Source of the DNA: Armatimonadetes bacterium UBA5352
GTDB lineage: Bacteria; Armatimonadota; Zipacnadia; Zipacnadales; UBA5352
Direction: 5' to 3'
Length of the DNA: 64,000 bases
NCBI GenBank assembly: GCA_002411015.1
Contig: DHPY01000074.1
Span: 1 to 64,000 of the forward strand
In this document: piece by piece, positions 7,965 to 16,932 of the stretch
How the letters are laid out: each line of letters starts with the position of its first letter
Numbering within the stretch: the first letter of the stretch is position 1
Position numbers and translations under genes: made by a program
The notes under the pieces: model-generated
Databases searched by the model: none
Seen by the model: only the letters and a program-made list of their open reading frames with translations
What the model was told of the DNA's origin: nothing

Positions 7965-10900
7965 TCACTCCTCGCGCCCGTAGACGTAGTCATCCGGGTA
8001 CGTCGGCTCGTAGATGCAGACCGGCTCCCGCAGGCTGTAGGCCCCCGCGAAGTCCACGTTCCCGTCCGCATAGAGCTCCTCATACTCCCGGGCGAGGATC
8101 GGCTTCACGAGGAACTTCGGGTCCTCGAACGCTGCGAAGAAGCTTTGCGTCTGCTCATCGCCCAGATTCGTCCAAGGCTCGTCTCCACCGTAGTACTTCA
8201 GCGGGTAGAAGCGCCCGACGTGCGGGTACTTGCGGTCCACCATCCGCAGCAGCACCACCAGCGCCCGCCGCGCCTCGCCCGGACTCGAGCCCTCCACGAC
8301 CACCCGCCGCCCGGCAACGTCAATCCGCGCCCGGGCCGGATCGACCGCCGCTGAGTCGTCAATCACGATCTGCCAGCCAGCGAAGCCCTGCGGAGCAGCC
8401 TCGCCAATCGCCGCGGGGGCCAGGTTGCCGAGCACCCCGTCCTCCTCGTCGTACTGCTCGAGGAACTGGTTCAGCATCCCCGCGGTGCCTGCTCGGTAGG
8501 GCGTCGAGCAGTCTGCCACCACGCAGAAGTTGGTCGCCCCGTCGCGCAGAAGCTCCATCTGCGTCCAGTCCTGCGCGCTGAAGTCGAGCGCGCGGTTGCG
8601 CCAGGTGACACGCACCGTGCCACCGAGCGCAACCTGGCCGTCTGCAAGCTCCACCGGTTGCCCGTCGCGCGTGACGCTCGCGATCTCATACAGCGGCCCC
8701 ATCGGCGCAACCTGCAGCAGCGCTCCTGCGTCGCCGCCGGTGATCGTCGCGCTCATCGCGATCCCGTCGCCCTCCATCTGGGTGGTGATCTCCCCGCCGC
8801 CCGTCAGCAGCCCGATGCAGCGCAGTGCGGTCATCGAGCGTGGCTCCACCGTCACCTCTCGGAGCACCGTCTGCTCGCCGCAGGAGTGGCGGATCTCGCC
8901 GCCGTAGTAGGCGCCGAAGAGCGGGGTCCCGCCGAAGTAGGCCGGGTAGCAGGTCACGTCCTCCGTGACCGCCTGCGGCAGCTCATTGCCGATCACCACG
9001 AAGCTATCGAGCCGCGTCCCGGCGCGGCGCGCGAAGACGTGGTCGAAGATGTCGGTTCGCCCGCCCACCCGCACACCAGGCACGGTCTTGCGCCCCCTCG
9101 CGATGCTCTCCACCACGATCGGTTGCGTCTCCATCGCCGCCTGCTGGCCGATCGCGCAGTCGAACGGGAGCTGGACGCCGTGCTTGAGCGCCATCAGGTG
9201 CATCTGCGCGAAGAAGTAGCGGTAGTAGTCGCGAAGCTCCTGCGCGGTGAGATCGGCGGGGTCGAGGTAGCGCCCGATCCACTCGTCCTCCTTGGAGTAG
9301 TGCAGCGTGTAGGGCTTCTCGCCAAGCAGCATTCGCCCGGAGCGCCAGCCAAGCTCCTGGTGCAGAAGCTGCACATCCGGCACGCCGCTCTCCAGCGCAT
9401 CCGCCGCCGAGAGCGCCGAGAGCGTGTAGGAGACGGTGCCGCCGTCCGACCAGATGCTCTGCGCGAAGCCGCGCTCATCGCGGTAGTCGTTGATCATCCG
9501 GTAGCGGTCGGCGTGTCCGAATGCCGCCACGAGGTACTCGCCGCGATCTCGCGCCCATGCCCGGCCCGGCGTCTGGCGCGCGATATCATCCTGGAAACGC
9601 CACGGCGAGGTCTGGCACATGTCGTTGATGAAGCCGGGCGTGGTCCCAGCGATGGCGTCCATGATCTGCTGCGTGTGCCACTTGTAGCGCTCGCCCATCG
9701 GCGTGTTGAACTCGTTCACGTGCCAGTAGGTCGGATCGTAGTACTGCCCGGCGGTCAGCGGATCGCCACCGAGCATCCCCTCCGGCCAGAACATCTCCGG
9801 CAGGAACTTGTTCGGCCAGTTCGGGCAGTAGTGGCTCCGCCGCAGCGTGTAGTCCTCGTTGTGGACTGACTCCGAGCGCTCCACGATGAGTTGCCGCATC
9901 CGCTCGAGGCTCTGCCAGACGGTCTTGAGCCGCGCGACGTAGTTGTAGTCCGCGCGATCCGTCTGGTCGTACGGAATCTCCCACAGCTCCTCGGTGCCCC
10001 ACTCGGCACCCTTCGCGAAGGCCGGTCCATGGCCCCAGAGGTTGCCCATGTAGGTCTGCCGCCAGATATCCGGGAGGCGCTGGTAGGACTCGTAGCGGCA
10101 GACGGGGAGGTAGCTGTAGATCGGCACCTCCGGCCGCTGCCGGTAGAGGTCCGCGTACACCCCGTGGTAGGCGGCGATGGCATCCAGCGCGCCGAACTTG
10201 GCAGGCATCTCGACGATCACGAACGGGATAGTGAAGCTCTCGGCCGGCCCCAGCGCGAGCTTCGTGCCCTGCCGGAGGACGTAGCCGCCATCTCCTCCCG
10301 GGACATACTCCGACACCAGCGCGCTCAGTTCCCGATGCGGGTCGATCCCGACACCCAGCGCCTGCCCGCCCTCAGACACTGCGGCAAGCGGCAGCGAAAA
10401 GATGTACTCGTCGCGGCGCATGGGCTGGGACGGGTCATCGTGCATGTGCGCCATGTCGTAGTAGTCGTCAGCGCGCTCGCCCATCAGGGGCAGGCTGAGC
10501 AGAGCCTCCAGCCAGAGGTCATCGGCGGAGGTGTTCGTCAGCGTGACCTCCCAGGTCAGTGCGCCGTTCACCTCGGCCAGCGCATGCTCTGCGCGCGCGG
10601 CATCGCCAAACTCCTGCGTGAAGCGCACCGTTCCATCCGCCGCCTGCTCCCAGCCAGTGGCGGTCGTGTTGGCGAGCGCCTCCCGCTCCACCCCGCGCCA
10701 GAGCAGCAGCCCATTGCGCCCCAAAGGCTCCTCCGCCAGCACGCCGGTGGCCTGGTCAAAGCGCAACGTCCAGTCGCCGATGTCGTATCCGACCCGCGTA
10801 GCCTCGTCCCACTCCGGCGCAGGAAGCGCAGCGGGAACATACGGCTCCTCGATCTTCGGGTCGAAGCGCTCGATATCACCCGGGCGCTCGACGGCGTACG

Positions 10901-11651
10901 CCGGCCGCTCGCCACCGTGCCACGCGGGCTCGAAGTCCTCGGCATAGCGCACGCTCGAGGAGATGCGCAGCTCGTCTATCGCCGACCCGTTCATCATCAC
11001 GGGCGTGTGCGTCATCGCCACGAGCGCGAGGCCGAACTGCCCGGTCATGTCGCGCGCGTCCAGTGCGCGGCCGTCAATGTAGATGACGAACTCGCCCTGC
11101 GACCAGCACATCGCGTAGTGATGCCAGTCATCGGGGGAGAGCGGCGGATCGAAGGTGATCTGGCCGCTGAAGTGCTCGGAGTTGAGCGTGGCCCACTGCC
11201 AGGCGAGGGTGTCGGTGGTGAGGAGGCTGGAGGTCATCTTCCCCTGGATCGCCTGGTACCAGTTCGTGAAGAAGATGTTCTGCCGCGCGTGATTCTGCGG
11301 CATATCCAAGGGCGAGACGCGGAACCAGAACTCGAGCGTGCCCTGGTAGAAGTCGACATTCCCGCGCGGAAGGAAGCCCCAGAGGACATTCCGCGGCAGA
11401 CGCGCGCTGCTGTCAGTCATGAACTGCTCGTTGAACTGGATGCCACGCGTATCAACGGCCAGGCCCCAGTAGCCGTCAGTAAGCCCGGCGCCGGTGCCGG
11501 CGAAGGCTTCGCTGCCGTTGGCGTAGTCGGCCTGGTAGGCATCCTCGTCGAAGTGCGCGAGCAGCAGCGTCTGCTCATCAGGCTCAAACGGCCCCTGCGC
11601 ATACGCCGTCGCAGCGCAGAGAGTGAGTGCGATCAGCCCGAAGTTACGCAT
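7965..11651 (-). CDS. Large secreted LamG-domain protein, putative glycoside hydrolase-like
   Basis: This 1228-aa protein starts with a clear signal peptide (MRNFGLIALTLCAATAYAQG). Residues about 30-240 look like a concanavalin A / LamG jelly roll (TLEFWFRVS, FVIYIDGRALD). The middle (about 500-950) is rich in Trp, Tyr and Asp and reads like a glycosidase-type barrel, but I do not recognise a named family or catalytic pair. The C-terminus has beta-sandwich-like and alpha-beta segments. GGGAGG lies 8 nt before the ATG at 11651. Its place upstream of cytoplasmic sugar-oxidising genes suggests extracellular breakdown of a polysaccharide feeding them. Confidence 0.8.
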   Translation of the reverse strand: MRNFGLIALTLCAATAYAQGPFEPDEQTLLLAHFDEDAYQADYANGSEAFAGTGAGLTDGYWGLAVDTRGIQFNEQFMTDSSARLPRNVLWGFLPRGNVDFYQGTLEFWFRVSPLDMPQNHARQNIFFTNWYQAIQGKMTSSLLTTDTLAWQWATLNSEHFSGQITFDPPLSPDDWHHYAMCWSQGEFVIYIDGRALDARDMTGQFGLALVAMTHTPVMMNGSAIDELRISSSVRYAEDFEPAWHGGERPAYAVERPGDIERFDPKIEEPYVPAALPAPEWDEATRVGYDIGDWTLRFDQATGVLAEEPLGRNGLLLWRGVEREALANTTATGWEQAADGTVRFTQEFGDAARAEHALAEVNGALTWEVTLTNTSADDLWLEALLSLPLMGERADDYYDMAHMHDDPSQPMRRDEYIFSLPLAAVSEGGQALGVGIDPHRELSALVSEYVPGGDGGYVLRQGTKLALGPAESFTIPFVIVEMPAKFGALDAIAAYHGVYADLYRQRPEVPIYSYLPVCRYESYQRLPDIWRQTYMGNLWGHGPAFAKGAEWGTEELWEIPYDQTDRADYNYVARLKTVWQSLERMRQLIVERSESVHNEDYTLRRSHYCPNWPNKFLPEMFWPEGMLGGDPLTAGQYYDPTYWHVNEFNTPMGERYKWHTQQIMDAIAGTTPGFINDMCQTSPWRFQDDIARQTPGRAWARDRGEYLVAAFGHADRYRMINDYRDERGFAQSIWSDGGTVSYTLSALSAADALESGVPDVQLLHQELGWRSGRMLLGEKPYTLHYSKEDEWIGRYLDPADLTAQELRDYYRYFFAQMHLMALKHGVQLPFDCAIGQQAAMETQPIVVESIARGRKTVPGVRVGGRTDIFDHVFARRAGTRLDSFVVIGNELPQAVTEDVTCYPAYFGGTPLFGAYYGGEIRHSCGEQTVLREVTVEPRSMTALRCIGLLTGGGEITTQMEGDGIAMSATITGGDAGALLQVAPMGPLYEIASVTRDGQPVELADGQVALGGTVRVTWRNRALDFSAQDWTQMELLRDGATNFCVVADCSTPYRAGTAGMLNQFLEQYDEEDGVLGNLAPAAIGEAAPQGFAGWQIVIDDSAAVDPARARIDVAGRRVVVEGSSPGEARRALVVLLRMVDRKYPHVGRFYPLKYYGGDEPWTNLGDEQTQSFFAAFEDPKFLVKPILAREYEELYADGNVDFAGAYSLREPVCIYEPTYPDDYVYGREE

Positions 11652-11734
11652 ATGCCCTACCTCCCTCTGCACATCACTCGCGGGTCAACCGTTCAGCCGT
11701 TGCCGTTTGCGGCCGTTTCCCAATTGCCAATTCC

Positions 11735-12472
11735 CTACTGCCCATTCCCGCCGTTGTCGTGGCTTGCTGTTTTCCCCCAGCCCTGGACGGTGCGCTCAAT
11801 GCAGCCGCCCGGGTTGTAGTCATCCGGCCTCACCCCGAGCCCGCTGTCGCGGCGGATCGCCGCCAGATCGCGGAGTTGCTCCTCATCGAACGCGGGGGCG
11901 CCGCCGAGCTGCGCGATGACCGTCGCCACCTTCGCCCCCTGTTCAACCGTCTCCATCCGATAGTAGGCCTCCCAGAGATCGCGCCCGACGGTCACCACGC
12001 CGTGGTTGCGCAGCAGGAACGCGTCCGCGGTCGCCAGCATCGGCAGCGCGCTCTCTGGCACCTCCATCGTTCCGGGCGTGGCATACTCCGCGCACGGCAC
12101 CTCCCACAGCGCCACCGCGATCTCCGTGAGGTAGCGCGTCGGCACCGGCCGCCCCAGCGCCGCGAAAGCCGTGGCGTAGGGCGGATGAGCGTGCACCACC
12201 GCGTTGATGTCGCTGCGGGCGCAGAAGCATGCCAGGTGCAGCAGCGCCTCGGAGGACGGCCTGCCCGGCCCGATCAGCCGCCCGTCGGGAGTGAGCTTCA
12301 CAAGCTCCTCGCATGCCATGAAGCCCTTCGACACCATCGTCGGCGTGCAGAGGATGCTCCCGTCCTCCATCCGCACGCTGATATTGCCATCATTCGCGGC
12401 CACCTGCGAGCGCACCCAGAGCCTTCGCCCGACCTCGCAGATAGCCTCTCGCAGTTCACTTTCCGTCGCCAT
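11735..12472 (-). CDS. Class II aldolase/adducin family protein
   Basis: The protein is 245 aa. It shows the zinc-site motif HAHPPYA with upstream SSEALLH and the later RNHG, as in fuculose-1-phosphate and ribulose-5-phosphate class II aldolases. These cleave phosphorylated keto-sugars by retro-aldol reaction or epimerise them. GAGGGAG lies 5 nt before the ATG at 12472. The C-terminal 40 residues extend beyond the usual core. It sits 80 nt after the third Gfo/Idh gene, fitting a sugar degradation series. Confidence 0.88.
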   Translation of the reverse strand: MATESELREAICEVGRRLWVRSQVAANDGNISVRMEDGSILCTPTMVSKGFMACEELVKLTPDGRLIGPGRPSSEALLHLACFCARSDINAVVHAHPPYATAFAALGRPVPTRYLTEIAVALWEVPCAEYATPGTMEVPESALPMLATADAFLLRNHGVVTVGRDLWEAYYRMETVEQGAKVATVIAQLGGAPAFDEEQLRDLAAIRRDSGLGVRPDDYNPGGCIERTVQGWGKTASHDNGGNGQ

Positions 12473-12491
12473 GGCTGCTCCCTCGAGTCCA

Positions 12492-12519
12492 GTGAGACTG
12501 GACGAGAATCCAGTCTCAC
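12492..12519. repeat. Intergenic perfect hairpin GTGAGACTGGA..TCCAGTCTCAC
   Basis: An 11-bp perfect stem with a 6-nt loop (CGAGAA) lies between the Gfo/Idh and class II aldolase genes. No T-run follows, so it is more likely another dispersed palindrome or an mRNA-stabilising element than a terminator. Confidence 0.65.
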
Positions 12520-12552
12520 CGGACAGCGTTCCGTCTCGTTTCGTCGGTCGGC

Positions 12553-13524
12553 TTAGATGTCGCTCAGCATGACCGGCTGCCCGCTCGCGGCCGACTCGTT
12601 GGCGGCGATGCTGACCGCCAGCGACTTCACGCCGTTCGAGTAGTCCGAGAGGATCAGCGACTGATCCTGCTTCTCCACCGCGTCCACGAACAGCACGCTC
12701 TCGCGGAAGTGCGCGGCGATCGGCTGGAAGGTCTTCGTCTCCGTGCCCGACGGCGTGCGCAGCTCGAAGTTGAACTGGTCGAAGATGACCGTCTTCTTCT
12801 CGCCGATGATGACGAGCCCGTTCTTCCACCCGGGCGGGATGCAGGAGTTGGTGATGTTCCCGATCGCGCCGCTCTCGAAGCGCAGGTTGACGGTGCCGAC
12901 GTCCGGCACCGAGATCTTCTCGACGTCGGTCATGACGCGCAGAGCCATCTCGGCCGAGACGCGCTCGACCTCACCGGCGATGTAGCGCGCCATGTCCACG
13001 ATGTGCGTGGTCTGCTCAAGGATCTGGCCGCCGGACATGTCCTGCTGGCGCCACCACATGACGCCGGGCAGCCCGCCCATCCACCAGCCGAGGACGAGGC
13101 CGATCGTCTCGCCCTCAAGCGCCTCCAGCGCCCACCTCGCGGTGTCGTGCGTGCGCCAGTGGTAGGCAGAGCAGTTGATGACGCCCGCGGCGGCGATGGC
13201 GGCCTCGATCTCGCGCGCTTTCTCCATGGAGAGCGCGATGGGCTTCTCGACGAAGATGTTCAGGCCGGCCTGGACCGCGAGAAGCTCCTGGTCCTCATGC
13301 GCGAACGGCGGCAGGCAGACATAGACGGCGTCGAGGCCCGCCTTCTCGTACATCTCACGGTAGTCGCCGTAGGCCTTGCCGCCGAACTTCTCCGCGGCAG
13401 CCTCGGCCTTCTCCATCGCGATATCGCTGAATGCGACCATCTCAGCGTTCGGGATCTTCACGAGGTTGTTCATGTGCGCGTTGGCGATTCCGCCACATCC
13501 GACGAAGCCTATCTTCACGGCCAT
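12553..13524 (-). CDS. Gfo/Idh/MocA family oxidoreductase
   Basis: The protein is 323 aa. Rossmann motif GFVGCGGIANAH at the N-terminus, catalytic signature VEKPIALS about residue 95, and the substrate-side QTTHIVDMARY helix with the family His. GGGAGG is placed 6-7 nt before the ATG at 13524; the in-frame upstream region is repeat DNA. It is the first gene of the segment that continues with the class II aldolase. Confidence 0.9.
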   Translation of the reverse strand: MAVKIGFVGCGGIANAHMNNLVKIPNAEMVAFSDIAMEKAEAAAEKFGGKAYGDYREMYEKAGLDAVYVCLPPFAHEDQELLAVQAGLNIFVEKPIALSMEKAREIEAAIAAAGVINCSAYHWRTHDTARWALEALEGETIGLVLGWWMGGLPGVMWWRQQDMSGGQILEQTTHIVDMARYIAGEVERVSAEMALRVMTDVEKISVPDVGTVNLRFESGAIGNITNSCIPPGWKNGLVIIGEKKTVIFDQFNFELRTPSGTETKTFQPIAAHFRESVLFVDAVEKQDQSLILSDYSNGVKSLAVSIAANESAASGQPVMLSDI

Positions 13525-13684
13525 GGTTGGTCCTCCCTCTCCTGCGTCCGGAGCCGCGCGTGCGGTCCGGTCTGATGACTGCGGGGTAGTTCGCAACGCG
13601 GCCGCGGAGACCTGCATTGACCTCTCCCCCGGCCCCCTCTCCGTTCCGGATGAGGGGGAGAACGACGCTCCGCGTCGCTCGTGG

Positions 13685-13703
13685 CACGGGCGTCTCGCCC
13701 GTG
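13685..13703. repeat. REP-like palindrome CACGGGCG..CGCCCGTG within a repeat-rich spacer
   Basis: Perfect 8-bp arms around TCT. The whole 13525-13753 spacer looks non-coding; it also holds an imperfect pyrimidine-rich inverted repeat (about 13620-13662, CCCCCTCTCC against GAGGGGGAG) and a half-palindrome GCACGGGCGAC at about 13726. Confidence 0.65.
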
Positions 13704-13753
13704 CGCCGTTGCCCGGGGGAGGTCCGCACGGGCGACAGTCAAAGCCGTTGTCG

Positions 13754-14446
13754 TCAGCCGTCGGTCAGCCTCGTCTCGAGGTCCCGCACAATCGCCCGCA
13801 TGGCCCGCAACGCGCCTTCGTACTCCGCGGCCTGGTGCAGAGGCAGCACCTCCGCTGCGTAGCGCCCGGCGATCTCGCGCTGCAGATCGGCCTCTGAGGT
13901 GGGCACGCGCAGCGAGCGGATCTCGTCGAAGCTCAGGTTCGGGGGGCCGACGCCGTTGATCAGCCGGTGGATCTGCCCCCAGCCGAAGCGCGTCTTCAGG
14001 AAGACTGCGACATAGTCCGGCTCGATCCCCCGCAGGCGCACGAGGTCCACCCAGCAGTCAACCACCGCGGGCTCGTCGGCGTGGTAGACCGCCAGTCGGT
14101 TCCTCTCCAGCGAGCCGCTGCCCGAGCGCGCGATCAGCAGGTCGCCCCGCCGCACCATGCAGCGCTCCCGCGCCCAGGGCGAGTTCGGGGCGATGCGAGG
14201 GCACTCGCCAAGGTCCACGCCGCCGTGCCGCAGCGCCCCCTGGCCGAGCAGGAAGGGCCCGTGCGGGTCGGGAGGCGGCTCGCGGCCGGTGACGATCGCG
14301 CCGTAGGTGATCTGCTCGATGAACTCTCCCAGCGGCTCCAGCGGCGGCCGGCACCGGGCGAGCAGCCGATCGTATGCGGGGTGCCAGTAGCCGGGGTCGA
14401 GGCGCTCGATCAGGTCGGCGCTCTGGCGCTTGCGGACAACGAACAC
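13754..14446 (-). CDS. Orphan HsdS-like single target-recognition-domain protein
   Basis: This 230-aa protein resembles half of a type I restriction specificity subunit. It has an early DPGYWHP segment, the RGDLLIARSGSGS strand, the NGVGPPNLSFDEIRSLRVP signature near the end of a TRD and a C-terminal helical stretch with QREIAGRYAAEV like the HsdS spacer coiled coil. Full HsdS has two such halves in about 400 residues. No hsdM or hsdR is present in the window. The GTG at 14446 has GAGGGAG 8 nt upstream; a longer frame to 15538 only runs antisense to the NagB-like gene. Function without a methylase is unclear. Confidence 0.75.
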   Translation of the reverse strand: MFVVRKRQSADLIERLDPGYWHPAYDRLLARCRPPLEPLGEFIEQITYGAIVTGREPPPDPHGPFLLGQGALRHGGVDLGECPRIAPNSPWARERCMVRRGDLLIARSGSGSLERNRLAVYHADEPAVVDCWVDLVRLRGIEPDYVAVFLKTRFGWGQIHRLINGVGPPNLSFDEIRSLRVPTSEADLQREIAGRYAAEVLPLHQAAEYEGALRAMRAIVRDLETRLTDG

Positions 14447-14557
14447 TGAGGGCGCTCCCTCGGTCTGTGGTGGGCTATCCAGGGAGGTCTTTCGCCGCCC
14501 GGGGCGAAGTCCCTTTGCATGACGTGGTTTCAGGATAGCTACAAGGAGGGCATACCG

Positions 14558-15478
14558 ATGGCTTTCATGCCGACGCCGGCGAAGTTCATTGACTTCCAGG
14601 ACGCGAAGGAGTGCGCGCGCGTCCGCGCCATCACAAAGGAAGAGATCACGAAGCACAAGAACCCGGAGTTTCAGATTCGAATCGTTGAGGACCTCTCCGA
14701 GTTCTACGGCCGCTTTGCCACCGATATCGTCAGCCGCATCGTGGACGCGGCGGAGGAGGGGCGGCAGTGCGTCCTGATTCTCCCGGTCGGCCCCGTGCCG
14801 CAGTACGCGATCGCCGCGGAGATCATCAACCGCCTGGAAGTGGACTGCGGCCATGTGATCACCTTCAACATGGACGAGTACGCGGACGAGAACGGCAAGA
14901 CCGCTCCGGCTGAGTGGGAGGGCTCGTTCGTGACAGCGATGTGGGCCAACCTCTTCGGGCGCATCAATGAGGACCTGCGACCGAAGCAGGAGAACATTCA
15001 CTTCCCGAACAGCGACAACATCAACGACTACTCGAGGATGATCGCCGACACCGGCGGCGCCGACTGCTGCTACGGCGGCATCGGCTGGTGCGGGCATATC
15101 GCCTTCTGGGAGTCGAGCCTGGGGCATGAGTTCGACACGATCGAGGACTACAAGGCCGCAACCGCGCGGATCGTAGAGCTCACCCCGATGACGATCATGC
15201 AGAACGCGCTGCACAGCTTCGGCGGGGACTGGTCGTGGGTGCCGCCGAAGGCCGCAACGATCGCTCCGGCGGACATCCTCGGCGCGAAGCACCGCAGCTT
15301 CTGGCTGGATGGCATGTGCGGCCCGGCGACGACGATGAGCTGGCAGCGGTTCATCGCCCGGCTGGTGGCGCATGGCCCGGTCAGCAAGTTCATCCCGGGC
15401 TCCATCCTGCAGGAGGCGCGGACGGACTACACGATCCTCGGCGCCGTGGCGAATGATGTGAAGATCGGGATGTCGTAG
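14558..15478 (+). CDS. Glucosamine-6-phosphate deaminase/isomerase-like (NagB/SugIsomerase fold)
   Basis: The 306-aa protein carries NagB-type motifs: LPVGPVPQ (phosphate loop), FNMDEY (active-site Asp) and GIGWCGHIAFWE, corresponding to the GxGxxGHIAFNE of the family. It probably interconverts an amino-sugar or keto-sugar phosphate. AAGGAGGG lies 7 nt before the ATG at 14558; the in-frame ATG at 14519 has no ribosome site. It is transcribed alone and divergently from the HsdS-like gene. Several residues differ from canonical NagB, so the substrate may differ. Confidence 0.85.
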   Translation: MAFMPTPAKFIDFQDAKECARVRAITKEEITKHKNPEFQIRIVEDLSEFYGRFATDIVSRIVDAAEEGRQCVLILPVGPVPQYAIAAEIINRLEVDCGHVITFNMDEYADENGKTAPAEWEGSFVTAMWANLFGRINEDLRPKQENIHFPNSDNINDYSRMIADTGGADCCYGGIGWCGHIAFWESSLGHEFDTIEDYKAATARIVELTPMTIMQNALHSFGGDWSWVPPKAATIAPADILGAKHRSFWLDGMCGPATTMSWQRFIARLVAHGPVSKFIPGSILQEARTDYTILGAVANDVKIGMS

Positions 15479-15502
15479 GAGCTTCAGGCTCGAGGAACCA
15501 CG

Positions 15503-15530
15503 GGCGGGCAGGGAGGCTTCCCTGCCCGCC
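15503..15530. repeat. Hairpin GGCGGGCAGGG..CCCTGCCCGCC
   Basis: Perfect 11-bp stem with a 6-nt loop, 25 bp after the NagB-like stop. No T-run follows, so Rho-independent termination is not supported. It may be a repeat palindrome. Confidence 0.65.
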
Positions 15531-15578
15531 GATTGCATGAGTCGTGAGCCATCTGCCGTAAGCCGTGTCGTTCGTAGC

Positions 15579-15597
15579 GACGGGCATCCTGCCCGTC
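15579..15597. repeat. REP-like palindrome GACGGGCA..TGCCCGTC
   Basis: Perfect 8-bp arms around TCC. The element plus flanks (about 15568-15603) is nearly identical to 26048-26083, differing at about two or three positions in 36, which marks it as a dispersed repeat. Confidence 0.75.
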
Positions 15598-15685
15598 AGT
15601 CGTTTCTCATTGCCGTGGGGTAAGGCGCGCCAGCGCCTCAGGCCACCCGCCGATTGTGGATGGTGAGTGGAAACCATGTGCTATC

Positions 15686-15752
15686 GCGACGACTGACAGG
15701 CGAGGACGCCCGTCCTACAGCGACGACTGACAGGCGAGGACGCCCGTCCTAC
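15686..15752. repeat. Tandem duplicate of a REP-like element
   Basis: Two identical 33-bp copies (15686-15718 and 15720-15752), separated by 1 bp, begin GCGACGACTGACAGGCGAGG and end GCCCGTCCTAC. Each contains imperfect arms ACAGGCG/CGCCCGT. They match the outer sequence of the element at 2484-2514. Confidence 0.8.
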
Positions 15753-15759
15753 CCACGGC

Positions 15760-16893
15760 CTACGGAATTCGCGTGCCGGAGTGCTTGGTGAGCGTGAACT
15801 CGAGGGCGCACTCGCCCTGCGCGGGAAGAGCCAGCGGGATGTGCGCGCGCCCATCCTTCAGCTCATACTCCGCAGCAGTGTCGATCTCCCACGTCTTCAG
15901 GACCGCCTCCTGCAGCTCCACCTCAAGCGCCTCGTCCACGTGGCTGCGAAGCTCGATCGAGTAGCGCTCAATCGCGTCGAAGCCGCTCACCGCGCCCACG
16001 CGGTCGAATTCGATGCGGGTCTTCTGACGCTCCAGCAGCCGGCGCTTCACCACGATGTCGCGCTCCTCGCCCATCGCGATCTCGAACGCCTCGCCGGGCT
16101 TGTAGGTGAGCGTGGTGCGCACGATCCCACGGGGAGAGATGACGCTGAGCGCGCCGCTCGGTAGCGCGGTCCGCGCCAGCGCGCCCTCGGAGGGCGGCTG
16201 GACCTCCAGCAGCCGCGCCACCTTCTCGGGCGCGGCCTCACCATCAATGCGATGGATCGTCCAGACCGGAAGCTCCGTCGGTCGCAGGAACATCAGGCGG
16301 AGCGACGCAGTCTTCGGGAGGTCGGTCAGCTCGGGCAGCGGGTGCGTGGCCTGCTCCAGCCCGTCCGTGCTCGCGCCTGGACGGCCGAGGATCAGGGAGA
16401 CTGTCATGTTGCGCAGGTCCATGCCCGTCCCGTTCGTGATCGTCACCCAGCCGCTGAGCAGCGCGGAGGGGCGGTCGGCGTTGGTCACGAGGCGGTAGTC
16501 GGGCACCCACTTCAGCCCGGAGAGCATGAAGCTGGTGGTGAGCGGGTAGACGCCATCGCGCGGCGCGGTCACGCTCCACTGGTATGTCTTCGGCTGGCCC
16601 GCGGGCTGGCTGACTTCGCCGATTGTGAGCCCGCGATCGCCCTGGAGGCGAATCGAGGCTGCATCGAGGCTGTCGGTCGCCCACTGGAACGCGACGGTGT
16701 TGGCGCCCTGGCTCAGTCGCACCGCGGACTGCTGCTTCACGACCGCCTGCGCGGAGTCCCTGTAGATGGTCACCTCGGTCGGGCCCGGTTGCGCGATCTG
16801 CTGGAGCATTGGCGCGCACAGCGCCATCCCTGAGGTGAGCCCGACGAGCGCCAGCGCGACGACGCAGGTCCACGACAGTCGTCCCATCATCAT
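15760..16893 (-). CDS. Secreted DUF4139-like beta-rich protein
   Basis: The 377-aa protein has an N-terminal signal sequence (hydrophobic residues about 8-26, ending ALCAP). The rest is beta-rich, with VTIYRDSAQAVVKQ near the start, YQWSVTAPRDGVYPLTTSFMLSGLKWVPDYRL in the centre and a late conserved-looking TRIEFDRV...ERYSIELRSHVDEALEVEL, as in DUF4139-type proteins of unknown function. GGAG lies 5 nt before the first of three consecutive ATGs. It ends a minus-strand series led by MoxR and follows the secreted hydrolase by 39 nt. Confidence 0.75.
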   Translation of the reverse strand: MMMGRLSWTCVVALALVGLTSGMALCAPMLQQIAQPGPTEVTIYRDSAQAVVKQQSAVRLSQGANTVAFQWATDSLDAASIRLQGDRGLTIGEVSQPAGQPKTYQWSVTAPRDGVYPLTTSFMLSGLKWVPDYRLVTNADRPSALLSGWVTITNGTGMDLRNMTVSLILGRPGASTDGLEQATHPLPELTDLPKTASLRLMFLRPTELPVWTIHRIDGEAAPEKVARLLEVQPPSEGALARTALPSGALSVISPRGIVRTTLTYKPGEAFEIAMGEERDIVVKRRLLERQKTRIEFDRVGAVSGFDAIERYSIELRSHVDEALEVELQEAVLKTWEIDTAAEYELKDGRAHIPLALPAQGECALEFTLTKHSGTRIP

Positions 16894-16932
16894 TCCCGCT
16901 CCAGTCTCCGAACCCGGATGAACTCGCCTGGA

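Noticed and set aside
9891..11819. A 642-codon plus-strand frame
   Set aside because: It is antisense to the LamG protein, has an Arg/His/Pro/Val-rich shadow composition and no ribosome site.
14447..15538. 5' extension of the HsdS-like gene
   Set aside because: That stretch is antisense to the NagB-like gene, whose motifs and Shine-Dalgarno are clear.
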